DNA of 10,024 nt, taken from NCBI GenBank assembly GCA_026770585.1, contig MU647100.1, positions 40,557-50,580 on the forward strand, given 5' to 3'. Position numbers and translations under genes: made by a program. This document shows positions 1-6,091 of this stretch, piece after piece. Below the pieces are notes generated by a model. It saw only the letters and a program-made list of their open reading frames with translations. It had not been told where the DNA came from and made no database searches. Origin of the DNA: Baffinella frigidus (Eukaryota; Cryptophyceae; Cryptomonadales; Baffinellaceae). Every line of letters starts with the position of its first letter. The first letter of the stretch is position 1.

Positions 1-59
<59 letters not shown>
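1..59. repeat. Poly-G homopolymer at window edge
   Basis: An uninterrupted run of 59 G begins the window and passes directly into a GA dinucleotide tract. G runs of this length are unusual in assembled DNA and often mark a contig end or a sequencing artefact. Other G runs occur inside the window (10-11 G near 4003 and 4055, 17 G at 5578-5594), so a real G-rich bias is also possible. No gene is supported here. Confidence 0.9.
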
Positions 60-60
<1 letters not shown>

Positions 61-84
61 GAGAGAGAGAGAGAGAGAGAGAGC

Positions 85-116
<32 letters not shown>

Positions 117-125
117 AAGAGAGAC
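60..125. repeat. GA / GT microsatellite
   Basis: An (AG)n tract is followed by CGTGTGTG-type GT repeats at 84-98 and another GA tract to about 125. The plus-strand reading frame across this segment is low-complexity (ERERER) and has no independent support as a gene. Confidence 0.9.
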
Positions 126-242
126 GGGGGTACCATGCAGCTGAGCCGCGGTCGGTGGCAACACCCCCCATTGCCGCGTGACGCACCAGGGGGCTCACCA
201 GCGAGATCGCCACGGCCTGTGCCACGCCAAGTCGTAAGTAGC

Positions 243-525
243 AATTTCAAAACGCAACGTTACACGATCAAAACGCAACGTTACGCGAGCAAGATTGCAA
301 CGGCCTGTGGTAGGATGAGGGTGGCATTGCTCTGTAGGGCAGCGTTCTCACTGTCACATGATGAGGGTGTCACTGCTTGCTCTCTCGGATAGTACTCTCT
401 AGCTCTGCCGGAGTTCAGTGAAAATTTCAAAACGCAACGTTCCTCGAAGATGGTGTAGTAAAATGAAAACCCCATTTATGACCAGGCGTGGACAGGATAA
501 GGGGGTCACTCCTTGCTCTCTCGGA
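243..525 (+). repeat. Small interspersed direct repeats
   Basis: A 19-bp word, AATTTCAAAACGCAACGTT, is identical at 243-261 and 423-441. Its core TCAAAACGCAACGTTAC recurs at 268-284, only 21 bp after the first copy. A second word, GTCACTGCTTGCTCTCTCGGA, is at 369-389 and recurs with one mismatch at 505-525. The two words have different spacings (180 and 136 bp), so this is not one simple tandem duplication. It may be the rearranged upstream part of a decayed element whose promoter-like part follows at 532-575. No gene was found in 126-728. Confidence 0.6.
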
Positions 526-531
526 CATGAT

Positions 532-575
532 CTCAGATCTGAGGCGGGCCTATCGCGCTCTCACTCTATATAAAT
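532..575 (+). promoter_or_regulatory. Perfect palindrome followed by TATA-like box
   Basis: CTCAGATCTGAG at 532-543 is a perfect 12-bp palindrome. TATATAAAT at 567-575 is a strong TATA-type match in an otherwise GC-rich neighbourhood. This order, a dimer-binding-like site and then a TATA box about 24 bp later, resembles a Pol II promoter or the U3 region of an LTR. If used, transcription would start near 595-605. There is no downstream ORF of note; a hairpin series at 610-684 follows instead. Function is inferred only from motif shape. Confidence 0.35.
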
Positions 576-609
576 ATCGCTAAGAAGCACAGCGCACTGG
601 TCTCACGTG

Positions 610-684
610 CTCGCGTGCCCCGCGAGAGATCAGCGCGGTATCCTTCTGAGCGCTATATCTACGAAGAGCCTTTCCTCTGAAAGG
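610..684 (+). other. Three consecutive short hairpins, possible structured RNA
   Basis: Three perfect stems follow one another. CTCGCG/CGCGAG pairs 610-615 with 621-626 (5-nt loop). AGCGC/GCGCT pairs 632-636 with 650-654. CCTTT/AAAGG pairs 669-673 with 680-684 (6-nt loop). The block starts about 35 bp after the TATA-like box at 567-575, where a transcript would be expected to begin. It could be a small structured RNA, or the R/U5 part of a decayed LTR. It matches no U1-U6, 7SL, 5S or tRNA consensus that I know. Confidence 0.2.
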
Positions 685-728
685 GACCGAGGGGGGGCAG
701 GCTGGGCGAGGAGGTTGCGGACATCAGT

Positions 729-847
729 ACAGGGGTACCTCGCTCATAAGAAACCGCCCCCCCCTGGGACCCTACAGTAGGACTATGCCTAGGGCCCTAT
801 GGTGGTCCTAGGGGGGTGACATTTTCGTATGTGCGAGGTACCCCTGT
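729..847 (+). mobile_element. Foldback element A, copy 1
   Basis: A 119-bp element begins ACAGGGGTACCTCGCTCATA and ends GAGGTACCCCTGT, so its termini are inverted repeats. The left arm (about 729-758) is canonical. The right arm is degenerate, with ACATTTTCGTATGTGCGAGG where other copies have a clean TTTCTTATGAGCGAGG. The interior carries CCCTACAGTAGG and AGGGCCCTATGGTGGTCCT and has the same orientation as copy 4. The two bases before CAGGGG are TA, as in all four copies. No clear target-site duplication is visible. It resembles a non-autonomous foldback element or MITE, and it has no coding capacity. Confidence 0.8.
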
Positions 848-867
848 GGAAGACGGCAGGGTGGGTC

Positions 868-1003
868 GGATAGCAGGGGAGTGATGGTGGGGGATTACTG
901 ACTTTGGCGTCGGGGGCGTGATGCTGGATGCATGCTCAGTCGGATGTCAGGCTTGTGAGGGAGGGGGCATAATAAATCCGAGGACAGGGTTGTGATGCTG
1001 GGG

Positions 1004-1042
<39 letters not shown>

Positions 1043-1160
1043 CTCTCTCTCTCGCTCTCTCTCTCTCCCTGACTCCGAAGGCAGGGTGGTGATGCTGGGG
1101 AGATACGGAGTCTGATGTCAGAGCAGGGATGCTGGTGATGGCAGAGGTGTGATGAAAGAG
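868..1160 (+). repeat. Decayed GGTGATG minisatellite (family J)
   Basis: Degenerate units of roughly 35-60 bp centre on GTGATGGTGGGG or GTGATGCTGG. They occur near 881, 919, 994, 1090 and 1129, often followed by ATACGGA or CATGCTCAGT-like text and a GTCAG/GGCAGG word. Two better-kept tandem units of the same family are at about 4605-4697. CT and GA tracts have expanded inside the array. No gene is supported. Confidence 0.55.
1005..1066 (+). repeat. CT microsatellite
   Basis: A (CT)n tract with sparse CG interruptions. It faces the GA tracts that start at 1158, so the two could pair as the arms of a long purine-pyrimidine hairpin about 90 bp apart. The long minus-strand frames that cross this region are serine-leucine low-complexity readings. 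Confidence 0.9.
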
Positions 1161-1198
1161 AGAGAGAGTGTGTGTGTGTGTCTGAGAGAGAGAGAGAG

Positions 1199-1239
<41 letters not shown>

Positions 1240-1352
1240 GAGAGAGAGAGAGGGAGAGAGAGAGAGAGCGAGCGAGCGAGAGCAAGAGCGAGAGAGAGAG
1301 AGCGAGAGAGCGAGCGAGAGCGATATAAAGAGAGAGCGAGAGAGAGAGTGCG
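1158..1352 (+). repeat. GA microsatellite with GT and GCGA interruptions
   Basis: Nearly continuous GA dinucleotides with a short GT block at about 1168-1181 and GCGA-type interruptions near 1266-1320. The arginine-glutamate plus-strand frame here comes from the repeat and is not a gene. Confidence 0.9.
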
Positions 1353-1369
1353 CGGTTGTATGTGGGGGG

Positions 1370-1635
1370 GTGATGGTGGGGGCATACGGAACAGCAGAAG
1401 GCGAGCGCGACGCCGTCGACGTTCCCGACGCGGGGGGTGAGAGAGAGAGAGGGGGAGAGAGGGAGAGAGAGGGCGAGAGAGGGAGAGAGGGGGGGAGAGT
1501 AACGGAGAGAGCAAAAAAGGGGGAGAAAGAGAGGATGGTGTGGAGGGGAGGGGAGGGGGGGAGGTGGAGGGGGAGGGGTGATAGGGAGGGCATACAGAAC
1601 AGCAGAAGGCAAGGGCGACGCCGTCGACGCTCCCG
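1370..1635 (+). repeat. 58-bp direct repeat pair flanking a GA-rich tract
   Basis: Positions 1370-1427 and 1578-1635 are 58-bp direct repeats with 7 mismatches. Both contain CATAC, GGAACAGCAGAAGG (or CAGAACAGCAGAAGG) and GACGCCGTCGACG. The 150 bp between them is GA- and GGGGA-rich. They begin with the GTGAT word of family J, so they look like longer members of that minisatellite that were separated by microsatellite growth. Confidence 0.75.
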
Positions 1636-1757
1636 CAGCGCCAGGCGTTGCATAACCTCTGCCGAATCCAACGCAGACCACATTATTACAGAGCCTCTGC
1701 CGGCACCCAGCTAAGACGTCAATTGCATCTCGGAAGTTACTGAATCTATCCCGCAAC
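1636..1757. other. Unique sequence, no gene seen
   Basis: This stretch between the minisatellite and element B1 has balanced composition and short open frames on both strands. The minus-strand frame contains a short non-repetitive stretch (CRQRLCNNVVCVGFGRG), but it has no start context, length or motif that I could support as a gene. Confidence 0.4.
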
Positions 1758-1980
1758 TACCACTCGAGGCTTGACGAGGGGGTATTTCAAAAGTTTTGAC
1801 TTGACAAGTCCTTTACAAGTGAAGGGGGAAAAGAGGAGTGTAGTAATTTGCGTACAATAGGGGCGTTTGGTCATGTCCCCGCTCGAATTCGAGCGGGGTC
1901 GTGACCAAGCCTGCCCGTGACTGGTACTAAATTTAACAACCTCACATTTAAAATACCCCCTCTTCCAGTCTCGAGTGGTA
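1758..1980 (+). mobile_element. Foldback element B, copy 1
   Basis: A 223-bp element with terminal inverted repeats of about 30 bp. The left begins TACCACTCGAGG and contains AGGGGGTATTT at 1778-1788; the right contains AAATACCCCCT and ends CTCGAGTGGTA. Inside, 1867-1908 is a 42-bp palindrome centred on GAATTC with only 2 mismatched pairs out of 21. The right half recurs in B2 near the window end. No ORF and no clear target-site duplication. Most likely a non-autonomous foldback transposon. Confidence 0.75.
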
Positions 1981-2028
1981 CCCTAACACGCTATAAATGA
2001 AAGTTGATCTATCATAAAAACGGATACT

Positions 2029-2276
2029 GATCCAGTTATGCTCCGACATGAAATTACAGAGGACCCACGAAGCAACGATCGATCCCTGGTTGCATGTTGC
2101 ATCTCGTGATGTTTTAACAAAAGGTTTCGGGTGGTGGCAGAGGCCGACTGCGTGTGGGGAAGAACCACAGCCCAGATCATCAGAACCCAGATGGCGATCG
2201 TTATCACTTTGAACAGCGATAACGATTCAGTTATGTTCCCAGATGAAATCACAGAGGACCCACGATGCAACGATCG
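2029..2276 (+). repeat. 53-bp direct repeat pair D
   Basis: Positions 2029-2081 and 2224-2276 are 53-bp copies with 6 mismatches, sharing ACAGAGGACCCACGA and GCAACGATCG. They alternate with the E repeats. The minus-strand translation is similar in both copies, but 5 of the 6 differences change the amino acid, which argues against a protein under selection. Confidence 0.75.
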
Positions 2277-2410
2277 GTATAGGGTCAGGGGTTGATGGCG
2301 TGTGGGGAGGCACCACAGCCCATATGGTCTCTGGTTCCCAGGCTTTATCTCTTGGTGGTGTAGCGTTTCGGGTGGGTTGATGGCGTGTGGGGAGGCACCA
2401 CAGCCCAGAT
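2125..2410 (+). repeat. Direct repeats E (three copies)
   Basis: Copies lie at 2125-2177, 2289-2325 and 2366-2410. The second and third share a 34-bp identical core (2289-2322 and 2374-2407) containing GATGGCGTGTGGGGAGGCAC; the first is diverged. Copies 1 and 3 also share an upstream TTTCGGGTGG. Order on the plus strand is D, E, D, E, E, suggesting a partly deleted tandem array. Confidence 0.75.
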
Positions 2411-2581
2411 AGCGAGAGCGGCGGCGGCCAACGTCGCCTGCTCAACAAACCTCGGTTTACGTTCCGAACACGCCAAGGATGAGAATTTATTGATTACACG
2501 ACCAGCATGGCCACATTCTGAGACCACCTGCGGGGGTTTTGGTACTACAAGGATCTGGAGTTCTCTTACACATTCCACATT

Positions 2582-2676
2582 GTTGTAGAACGGAGACGAA
2601 GTCGCGAACACCCCCGGCTCGGGGGAAAGGGACTTGAGCTCTCTGGTGCTTGAGAGTGAGAGAGGGGGTAACCGTG
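2582..2676 (+). repeat. Inverted repeat F, left arm
   Basis: This 95-bp segment matches the reverse complement of 3693-3787 with about 8 mismatches and no net indel. Shared words include GTTGTAGAACGGAGACGAAG and GGGGGAAAGGGACTTGAGCT. Weaker similarity extends outward to about 2562. Part of the arm is repeated directly: a fragment at 2683-2700 and a longer diverged copy at 2729-2776 (GCTCTCTGATGCTTGA and GAGAGAGGGGGTAACCG). Confidence 0.75.
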
Positions 2677-2849
2677 TGCGCGAGACTTGAGCTCTCTGGG
2701 ACTTCATCTCGGGACTTCAGCATGTCCCAGCTCTCTGATGCTTGATAATGAGAGAGGGGGTAACCGCGTGGGCGAGCATTGAGGCGTCGCCCCCCCCGGC
2801 CGCGGCGACAATCAGGTTGATCATGCTGCACCACCACCCAGTTTAGGCC

Positions 2850-3015
2850 ATAGTTAGTTACTTAGTTACTTAGTTACTTACATAGTTACTTACTTACTTA
2901 CTTGCTTACTTGCTTACTTACTTACTTTGTTAGTTAGGGAGTTGGTTAGTTAGTTAGTTACTTACTTACTTACTTAGTTAATTAGTAAGTAAGTCAGTTA
3001 GTTTGTTAGTTAGTC
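2850..3015. repeat. TTAC/TTAG tetranucleotide array
   Basis: A tetranucleotide array of TTAG, TTAC and TTGC units. Around 2955-2998 it switches to the opposite phase (ACTTAGTTAATTAGTAAGTAAG), so this portion is self-complementary. A smaller array of the same type is at 5085-5118 inside the G/H unit. Confidence 0.9.
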
Positions 3016-3590
3016 ACGTTTGCCAGATGCATTCTCGCGAGCATTGAGGTGACCAACGTGGGGAGTCACTGCGCCCCAGAGAAGTGTTTTTTGTGACATG
3101 CATTCACTCAACTGCTAGCAGGGATTCACACAAGGTTGTGAGCCCTGCATCTGAAACAAAAGCATCTAGGCAACGACGCCAGCTAGTTGAAACTACTACC
3201 AGTTGTGCGCTGGTGTAGGAGCATGCCAGTGGGTGGATTCGTGTTGTTCGTCTTTGGGGCAGCATTGGAAGGTTACAGCGATGTTGGTAGCCAGGCGGGA
3301 AGGCTTCGAGAGGCCACCCTGTCCTCGTCTAGCCCTCAACCACCCTCCTTTCATTCTGCTTCGAAACGCAACTGCCAAGGCCAACGTCACCCCTTCCCAA
3401 AACCCTAACCCCAAAACCCTTCCGACGCACCTCGCTAGCGCATACACGACGACGAGGCACAGCCCACACAAAAAGCGCAGGCGGCACTGCCGGAGTTCCC
3501 CGTCACTCCCACTCCCCGCCGACCCCGCGTGCCCCTCCCACGCCGCCTCCGCCACCTCCTGCGACCCCTGCTGCCATGCAAAAAGCGTAC
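3016..3590. other. No gene supported; hairpin and telomere-like motif
   Basis: This 575-bp stretch has overlapping frames on both strands (73, 130 and 119 codons), none preferred by motif or neighbour. A hairpin lies at 3118-3148 (GCAGGG...GCCCTGC with inner TTCACA/TGTGA pairing). Pyrimidine-rich text at about 3335-3425 includes two CCAAAACCCT units around CCCTAACC, resembling an interstitial telomere motif. A promoter or 5' UTR is possible, but nothing proves it. Confidence 0.4.
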
Positions 3591-3683
3591 GTTAAATGAG
3601 GACTCACTTGGTTTAAAATCGTTATAGTGCTGGCACGTCCCTCTTTCCCTCGCTAAAGAGGGAGTTAAGGTGCTCGTTAATGA
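3591..3683 (+). repeat. Repeat G, copy 1
   Basis: Contains the family core TTGGTTTAAAATCGTT, then CACGTCCCTCTTTCCCTCGC and GGTGCTCGTTAA, nearly matching copy 5. After about 3683 the similarity stops where the right F arm begins, so this copy lost its GGCATT end. Its central hairpin segment (3647-3662) has the opposite orientation to that in copies 2 and 3. Confidence 0.75.
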
Positions 3684-3692
3684 CGTTACCGA

Positions 3693-3787
3693 CGCGGTTG
3701 CCCCCTCTCTCACGCTCAAGCATCAGAGAGCTCAAGTCCCTTTCCCCCGAGATGGGGTTGTTCGCGACTTCGTCTCCGTTCTACAAC
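3693..3787 (-). repeat. Inverted repeat F, right arm
   Basis: Reverse complement of 2582-2676, about 91% identical over 95 bp. It directly adjoins the end of G copy 1. The arms are separated by about 1,016 bp holding a tetranucleotide array, unique sequence and G1. The plus-strand frame across it (3670-4254) continues through G2 and poly-G runs and is not a credible gene. Confidence 0.75.
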
Positions 3788-3893
3788 AACGTGTAGTGTG
3801 TGAGAGAGTGCACTCTGATACAAGGGGGTGGCCTGTCCGCCCCCCCCCATGGACCCCCCTGGGCCCTGCCGGGCGGGTTGAGGGGAGAGCTTG

Positions 3894-4000
3894 CGTTAAA
3901 GGAGGAGGACTTATTTGGTTTAAAATCGTGTTAGTGCTGATAAGTCCCCTTTTAGCGAGGGACGTCAGGTGCTCGTTGCTGTATGCTTTCGGCATTACCT
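3894..4000 (+). repeat. Repeat G, copy 2
   Basis: Spans CGTTAAAGGAGG to GGCATTACCT, including TTTGGTTTAAAATCGTG and GGTGCTCGTTGC. It has the shorter centre CCCCTTTTAGCGAGGG (3946-3961), the reverse complement in type of the centre of copies 1 and 5. A poly-G run follows at about 4003. Confidence 0.75.
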
Positions 4001-4241
4001 ATGGGGGGGGGGGCAAGGTTTATCAAGTTGAAAAACACGACCGCTTCACGCTAGGGGGGGGGGGTGCGACGAGACCGGAGGGTCCAAGCTGCCTGCACCA
4101 CCCCAGAGGGTGGCTATTGCAACTAAATTGTCTCGCCCACTATGACGAACTAACTAACCCACGAGGGTTATTCCGGTCAAAAACAGGTTCTAAGCTCCGC
4201 CGTTTTTTTTTGACCTGCCCTCACAGGTTCCCATACCCACC
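4001..4241. other. No gene supported; two poly-G runs and a small hairpin
   Basis: Runs of 10-11 G lie near 4003-4012 and 4054-4064. GGTCAAAAA at 4175-4183 can pair with TTTTTGACC ending at 4215. The plus-strand frame is open to 4254 but has no recognisable motif and begins in repeats. Confidence 0.4.
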
Positions 4242-4320
4242 CAAAATGGTTTGAGTGCTGACAAGTCCCCCGTTAGCGAGGGACTTGACGTGCTCGGTAA
4301 CGTAAGCTTCCGGCATCACC
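4242..4320 (+). repeat. Repeat G, copy 3 (5' truncated)
   Basis: Begins in CAAAATGGTTTGAGTGCTGA and runs through CCCCCGTTAGCGAGGG (4267-4282), TGCTCGGTAACGTAAGCTTC and GGCATCACC. Its centre has the same orientation as copy 2. Confidence 0.7.
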
Positions 4321-4604
4321 GTAGGAGGTGGAGTTAGAATCCATCCGGAAAATGCTCGTATGAGCGGCAAACACGGGGTACAGTAAGTGGCATAATGCGT
4401 AGCATGTGCGGCACTGACGCTGATTGTTTGGCAATAAATTGACGATCTCTCTTCGGCATCACCTGTCCCCGCCCGCACCCCTTAGCGTGCAGCGGTGGTG
4501 TGTGTCAACTTAACGCGATCGTGGTTGTCAACTTAGAGGGGAGAGATGTGACGAGACCTGTCCCGGCCCGCGCCAGAGCAAAAGTAGAAGATTGCAGGGA
4601 GGGT
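4321..4604. other. No gene; fragments of the G/H junction
   Basis: CTTCGGCATC followed by ACCTGTCCCCGCCCGCACC at about 4451-4479 is a fragment of the end of G joined to the start of H. A second H-start fragment is at 4557-4579. TGTCAACTTA occurs twice (about 4503 and 4527). Otherwise unique sequence with no supported gene. Confidence 0.5.
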
Positions 4605-4697
4605 CAGATGGCACGGGGGTGATGGTGGGGGTATACTAACTCTCACGTGGGGGGGGTGATGCTGGTTGCATACTGAATCTCATGGCAGGGCATTGCC
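4605..4697 (+). repeat. Minisatellite family J, two tandem units
   Basis: Two adjacent units share GGGTGATG, then TGG, GCATACT or GTATACT, and TCTCA. They are the best-kept copies of the family seen at 868-1160. The second ends in GGCATTGCCTGT (4689-4700), which is also the G-to-H junction word and so acts as an empty-site reference for element I. Confidence 0.6.
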
Positions 4698-4718
4698 TGT
4701 CGCCGCGAAGGGAGGTGT

Positions 4719-4754
4719 GACTCAAGGTGCTCGTTGACCTAAGCTTTCGGCATT
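4719..4754 (+). repeat. Repeat G, copy 4 (3' fragment)
   Basis: Contains CTCAAGGTGCTCGTTGACCT then AAGCTTTCGGCATT, the last 36 bp of the G unit. It is interrupted at GGCATT by foldback element I and continues as H copy 1 after 4894. Confidence 0.7.
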
Positions 4755-4893
4755 CCATCACCCCTCCGAGGCAGACCAAATCGAGGCTGGAGCATGCGCC
4801 AATTCCTCGGGCAGCACCTTCGAAAACGAGTGCACCACCCGAGGAAAGGGCTCCAAACAATCGTCGATTTGGTCCGCCTCGGAGGGCCGGTGG
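4755..4893. mobile_element. Foldback element I, nested insertion with TT duplication
   Basis: A 139-bp foldback. The ends pair as CCATCACCCCTCCGAGG with the complement of CCTCGGAGGGCCGGTGG (14 of 17). CCTCCGAGGCAGACCAAATC at 4763 matches its partner ending at 4885 with one difference. An inner pair is TTCCTCGGG / CCCGAGGAA. It splits GGCATTGCCTGT so that TT is found on both sides (4753-4754 and 4894-4895). The uninterrupted word is present at 4689-4700 and, as GGCATTGCCTAT, at 5070-5081. It has no coding capacity and most resembles a MITE-like non-autonomous element. Confidence 0.75.
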
Positions 4894-4896
4894 TTG

Positions 4897-4956
4897 CCTG
4901 TGCCCGCCCGCACCAGAGGGCGTCGAGCACGAAGGCCGTGGCGCGGTCGCGCATGG
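4897..4956 (+). repeat. Repeat H, copy 1
   Basis: A 60-bp direct repeat of 5133-5192 with 7 mismatches; both contain GCGTCGAGCACGAAGGC and CGCGGTCGCGCA. It is followed 10 bp later by G copy 5, and it was originally joined to G copy 4. G and H are therefore parts of one tandem unit. Confidence 0.75.
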
Positions 4957-4965
4957 AGCATCGTG

Positions 4966-5080
4966 CGTCAAAGGAGGCCTCATATTTGGTTTAAAATCGT
5001 TTCGGAGCTGACACGTCCCTCTTTCCCTCGCTCAAGGGGGACTTAAGGTACTCGTTAACGTAAGCTTTGGGCATTGCCTA
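4966..5080 (+). repeat. Repeat G, copy 5 (most complete)
   Basis: Runs from CGTCAAAGGAGG through TTTGGTTTAAAATCGTT, CACGTCCCTCTTTCCCTCGC and CTCGTTAACGTAAGCTTT to GGCATTGCCTA. From the start of H1 at 4897 to the next H-start word at 5077 is 180 bp, which is the inferred repeat unit. The centre (5025-5040) has the orientation of copy 1. Confidence 0.8.
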
Positions 5081-5084
5081 TCCC

Positions 5085-5118
5085 AGTTAGTTAGTTACTT
5101 AGTTAGTAAGTTAGTAAG
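5085..5118. repeat. TTAG/TTAC array interrupting the G/H unit
   Basis: A short tetranucleotide array lies between the end of G5 and H copy 2, splitting the CCTATCCC / CCTGCCCCC junction. It is the same repeat type as at 2850-3015. Confidence 0.85.
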
Positions 5119-5132
5119 GGTGGGTATGAGAA

Positions 5133-5192
5133 CCTGCCCCCGCCCACACCAGAGCGCGTCGAGCACGAAGGCTGTCGCGCGGTCGCGCAGGG
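5133..5192 (+). repeat. Repeat H, copy 2
   Basis: The second 60-bp H copy (about 88% identical to 4897-4956). After it the sequence is unique up to the pyrimidine tract at 5261, with no supported gene. Confidence 0.75.
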
Positions 5193-5260
5193 AAAGTCGT
5201 TGGCTTGTGGCCCGGGACTCTGAGGATGCGGCCGCCTGCGGGGGGTGCGCCGAGATCAGG

Positions 5261-5487
5261 TCTCTCTCTTCTCTCTTCCCTCTTCCCTCCCTCCCTCCCT
5301 CCCTTCCTCCCTCCCTCCCTCGTCTCCTTCCGCCATTCCTCCCTCCCTCCCTCCCTCCCTCCCTCCCCTCCCCTCCCTCATAAATCCCTCCCTCCCTCCA
5401 TCCATCCATCTCTCCCTCCCTCCCTCCTTCCCTCCATCCATCCCTCCCCTCCTTCCTCCATCCCTCCCTCCCTACCTCCCTCCCTTT
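5261..5487 (+). repeat. TCCC pyrimidine tract
   Basis: About 225 bp of TCCC, TCCA and TTCC units with almost no purines on the plus strand. The eight bases AGATCAGG flank it on both sides (5253-5260 and 5490-5497). Such a mirror-like polypurine-polypyrimidine tract can form triplex DNA. The proline-serine-leucine and glycine-arginine-glutamate frames across it are products of the repeat. Confidence 0.9.
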
Positions 5488-5577
5488 CAAGATCAGGCGT
5501 TGGCCGTGGGATAGGTGAGAGGAGGCGTCCGGGCCAAGAATGATCCACCAACGCAGTGTTTCTTTTCGTGCCATACA

Positions 5578-5594
5578 GGGGGGGGGGGGGGGGG
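5578..5594 (+). repeat. G17 homopolymer
   Basis: Seventeen consecutive G after TACA and before CTCATATTATAA. The order TACAGGGG...CTCATA loosely recalls the left end of element A, so this might be an A relic with an expanded G run, but the evidence is thin. Confidence 0.85.
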
Positions 5595-5883
5595 CTCATA
5601 TTATAAACGGAGGCGCAAATGTTGACGTTTTCCACCGCGTCGGCTCACACTTTCTTCGTATACGTTGTACACTTGGTGATATATGACTCTGGGTAGGTGA
5701 CTCTCTAGAGCATCTTTCTGAGGTTTCCCATAGGAGTGCAACATTCACTTGCACAGTGATTCATATTTCCCATGGATACGAAGTTCTTTAATAAAATTGG
5801 CAACCCATTTTGGGAATGTACGAGCCTTTCCTTTACAAGACATTCCCAGAAGACAGACCTACCACGCCAGATTCTTGGCAGAG
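5595..5883 (+). other. AT-richer unique sequence; possible 5' region of plus-strand gene
   Basis: Local composition is more AT-rich than the surroundings. TATTATAAA occurs near 5600 and GATATATGA near 5679. A plus-strand ATG at 5772 opens a 103-codon frame (MDTKFFNKIGNPFWE...) that runs through repeat C1 and stops at 6081-6083. Because half of it is repeat, I do not call it a gene. The unique first third could be an upstream exon or leader of the candidate gene starting near 6092. Confidence 0.3.
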
Positions 5884-5990
5884 GTTGCCAAAAGTCAATT
5901 TCCCCTCAAGGCAGTGGGTTTCAAAAGTCAACAGACACTTCCTGTGGTGCTTTAAAACATTCAACCCCCGGCTCCAATCTGGCGTGGTAC
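5884..5990 (+). repeat. Repeat C, copy 1
   Basis: Shares GTTGCCAAAAGTCAATT at the start, TTCAAAAGTCA in the middle and TCTGGCGTGGT at the end with 8927-9040, in the same order and over nearly the same length (107 and 114 bp). It lies 102 bp upstream of the first candidate exon of the plus-strand gene. No terminal inverted repeats are obvious. Confidence 0.65.
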
Positions 5991-6091
5991 CTCGTCCCCG
6001 CTGCTGCGGCGCTCTGTGGTGAAGCTGACGCTTGGGAGCACGCTTGGGATCGTACGCGGCCTGGACACAGATTCAGGAGTTGAAAAAGAAA

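Noticed and set aside
895-1756. Long minus-strand frames of 192-262 codons and a plus-strand frame of 180 codons
   Set aside because: They are serine-leucine or arginine-glutamate readings of CT/GA microsatellites, open in several frames at once.
2029-2410. Repeated peptide (IWAVVPPHTPST and RGSSVIS) on the minus strand as a repeat protein
   Set aside because: The D copies differ by six bases, five of which change the residue, and the repeated peptides lie in different frames. This fits non-coding repeats.
2345-2707. 120-codon minus-strand frame
   Set aside because: It runs from repeat F into repeat E, with no motif and no splice or 3' signals to support it.
2850-3015. CRISPR-like or regularly spaced repeat array
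   Set aside because: The units are four bases long with no spacers; this is a tetranucleotide microsatellite.
3395-3425. Telomere end
   Set aside because: Only two imperfect CCAAAACCCT/CCCTAACC units are present, far too few for a telomere; at most an interstitial trace. The same holds for TTTAGGG at 9815-9821.
3187-3595. Three overlapping frames (73, 119 and 130 codons) on both strands
   Set aside because: None has a domain, a start context or neighbours that favour it over the others.
3670-4254. 194-codon plus-strand frame
   Set aside because: It crosses the F arm, repeat G2 and two poly-G runs; the protein would be mostly repeat.
3891-4310. Similar minus-strand peptides MPKAY...EHL and MPEAY...EHV in G2 and G3
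   Set aside because: Most base differences between the copies change the residue, and copies 1 and 5 break the frame, so this is shared ancestry of a repeat and not a conserved protein.
5095-5635. Frames of 61-159 codons across the TCCC tract
   Set aside because: Their sequence is set by the tetranucleotide repeat.
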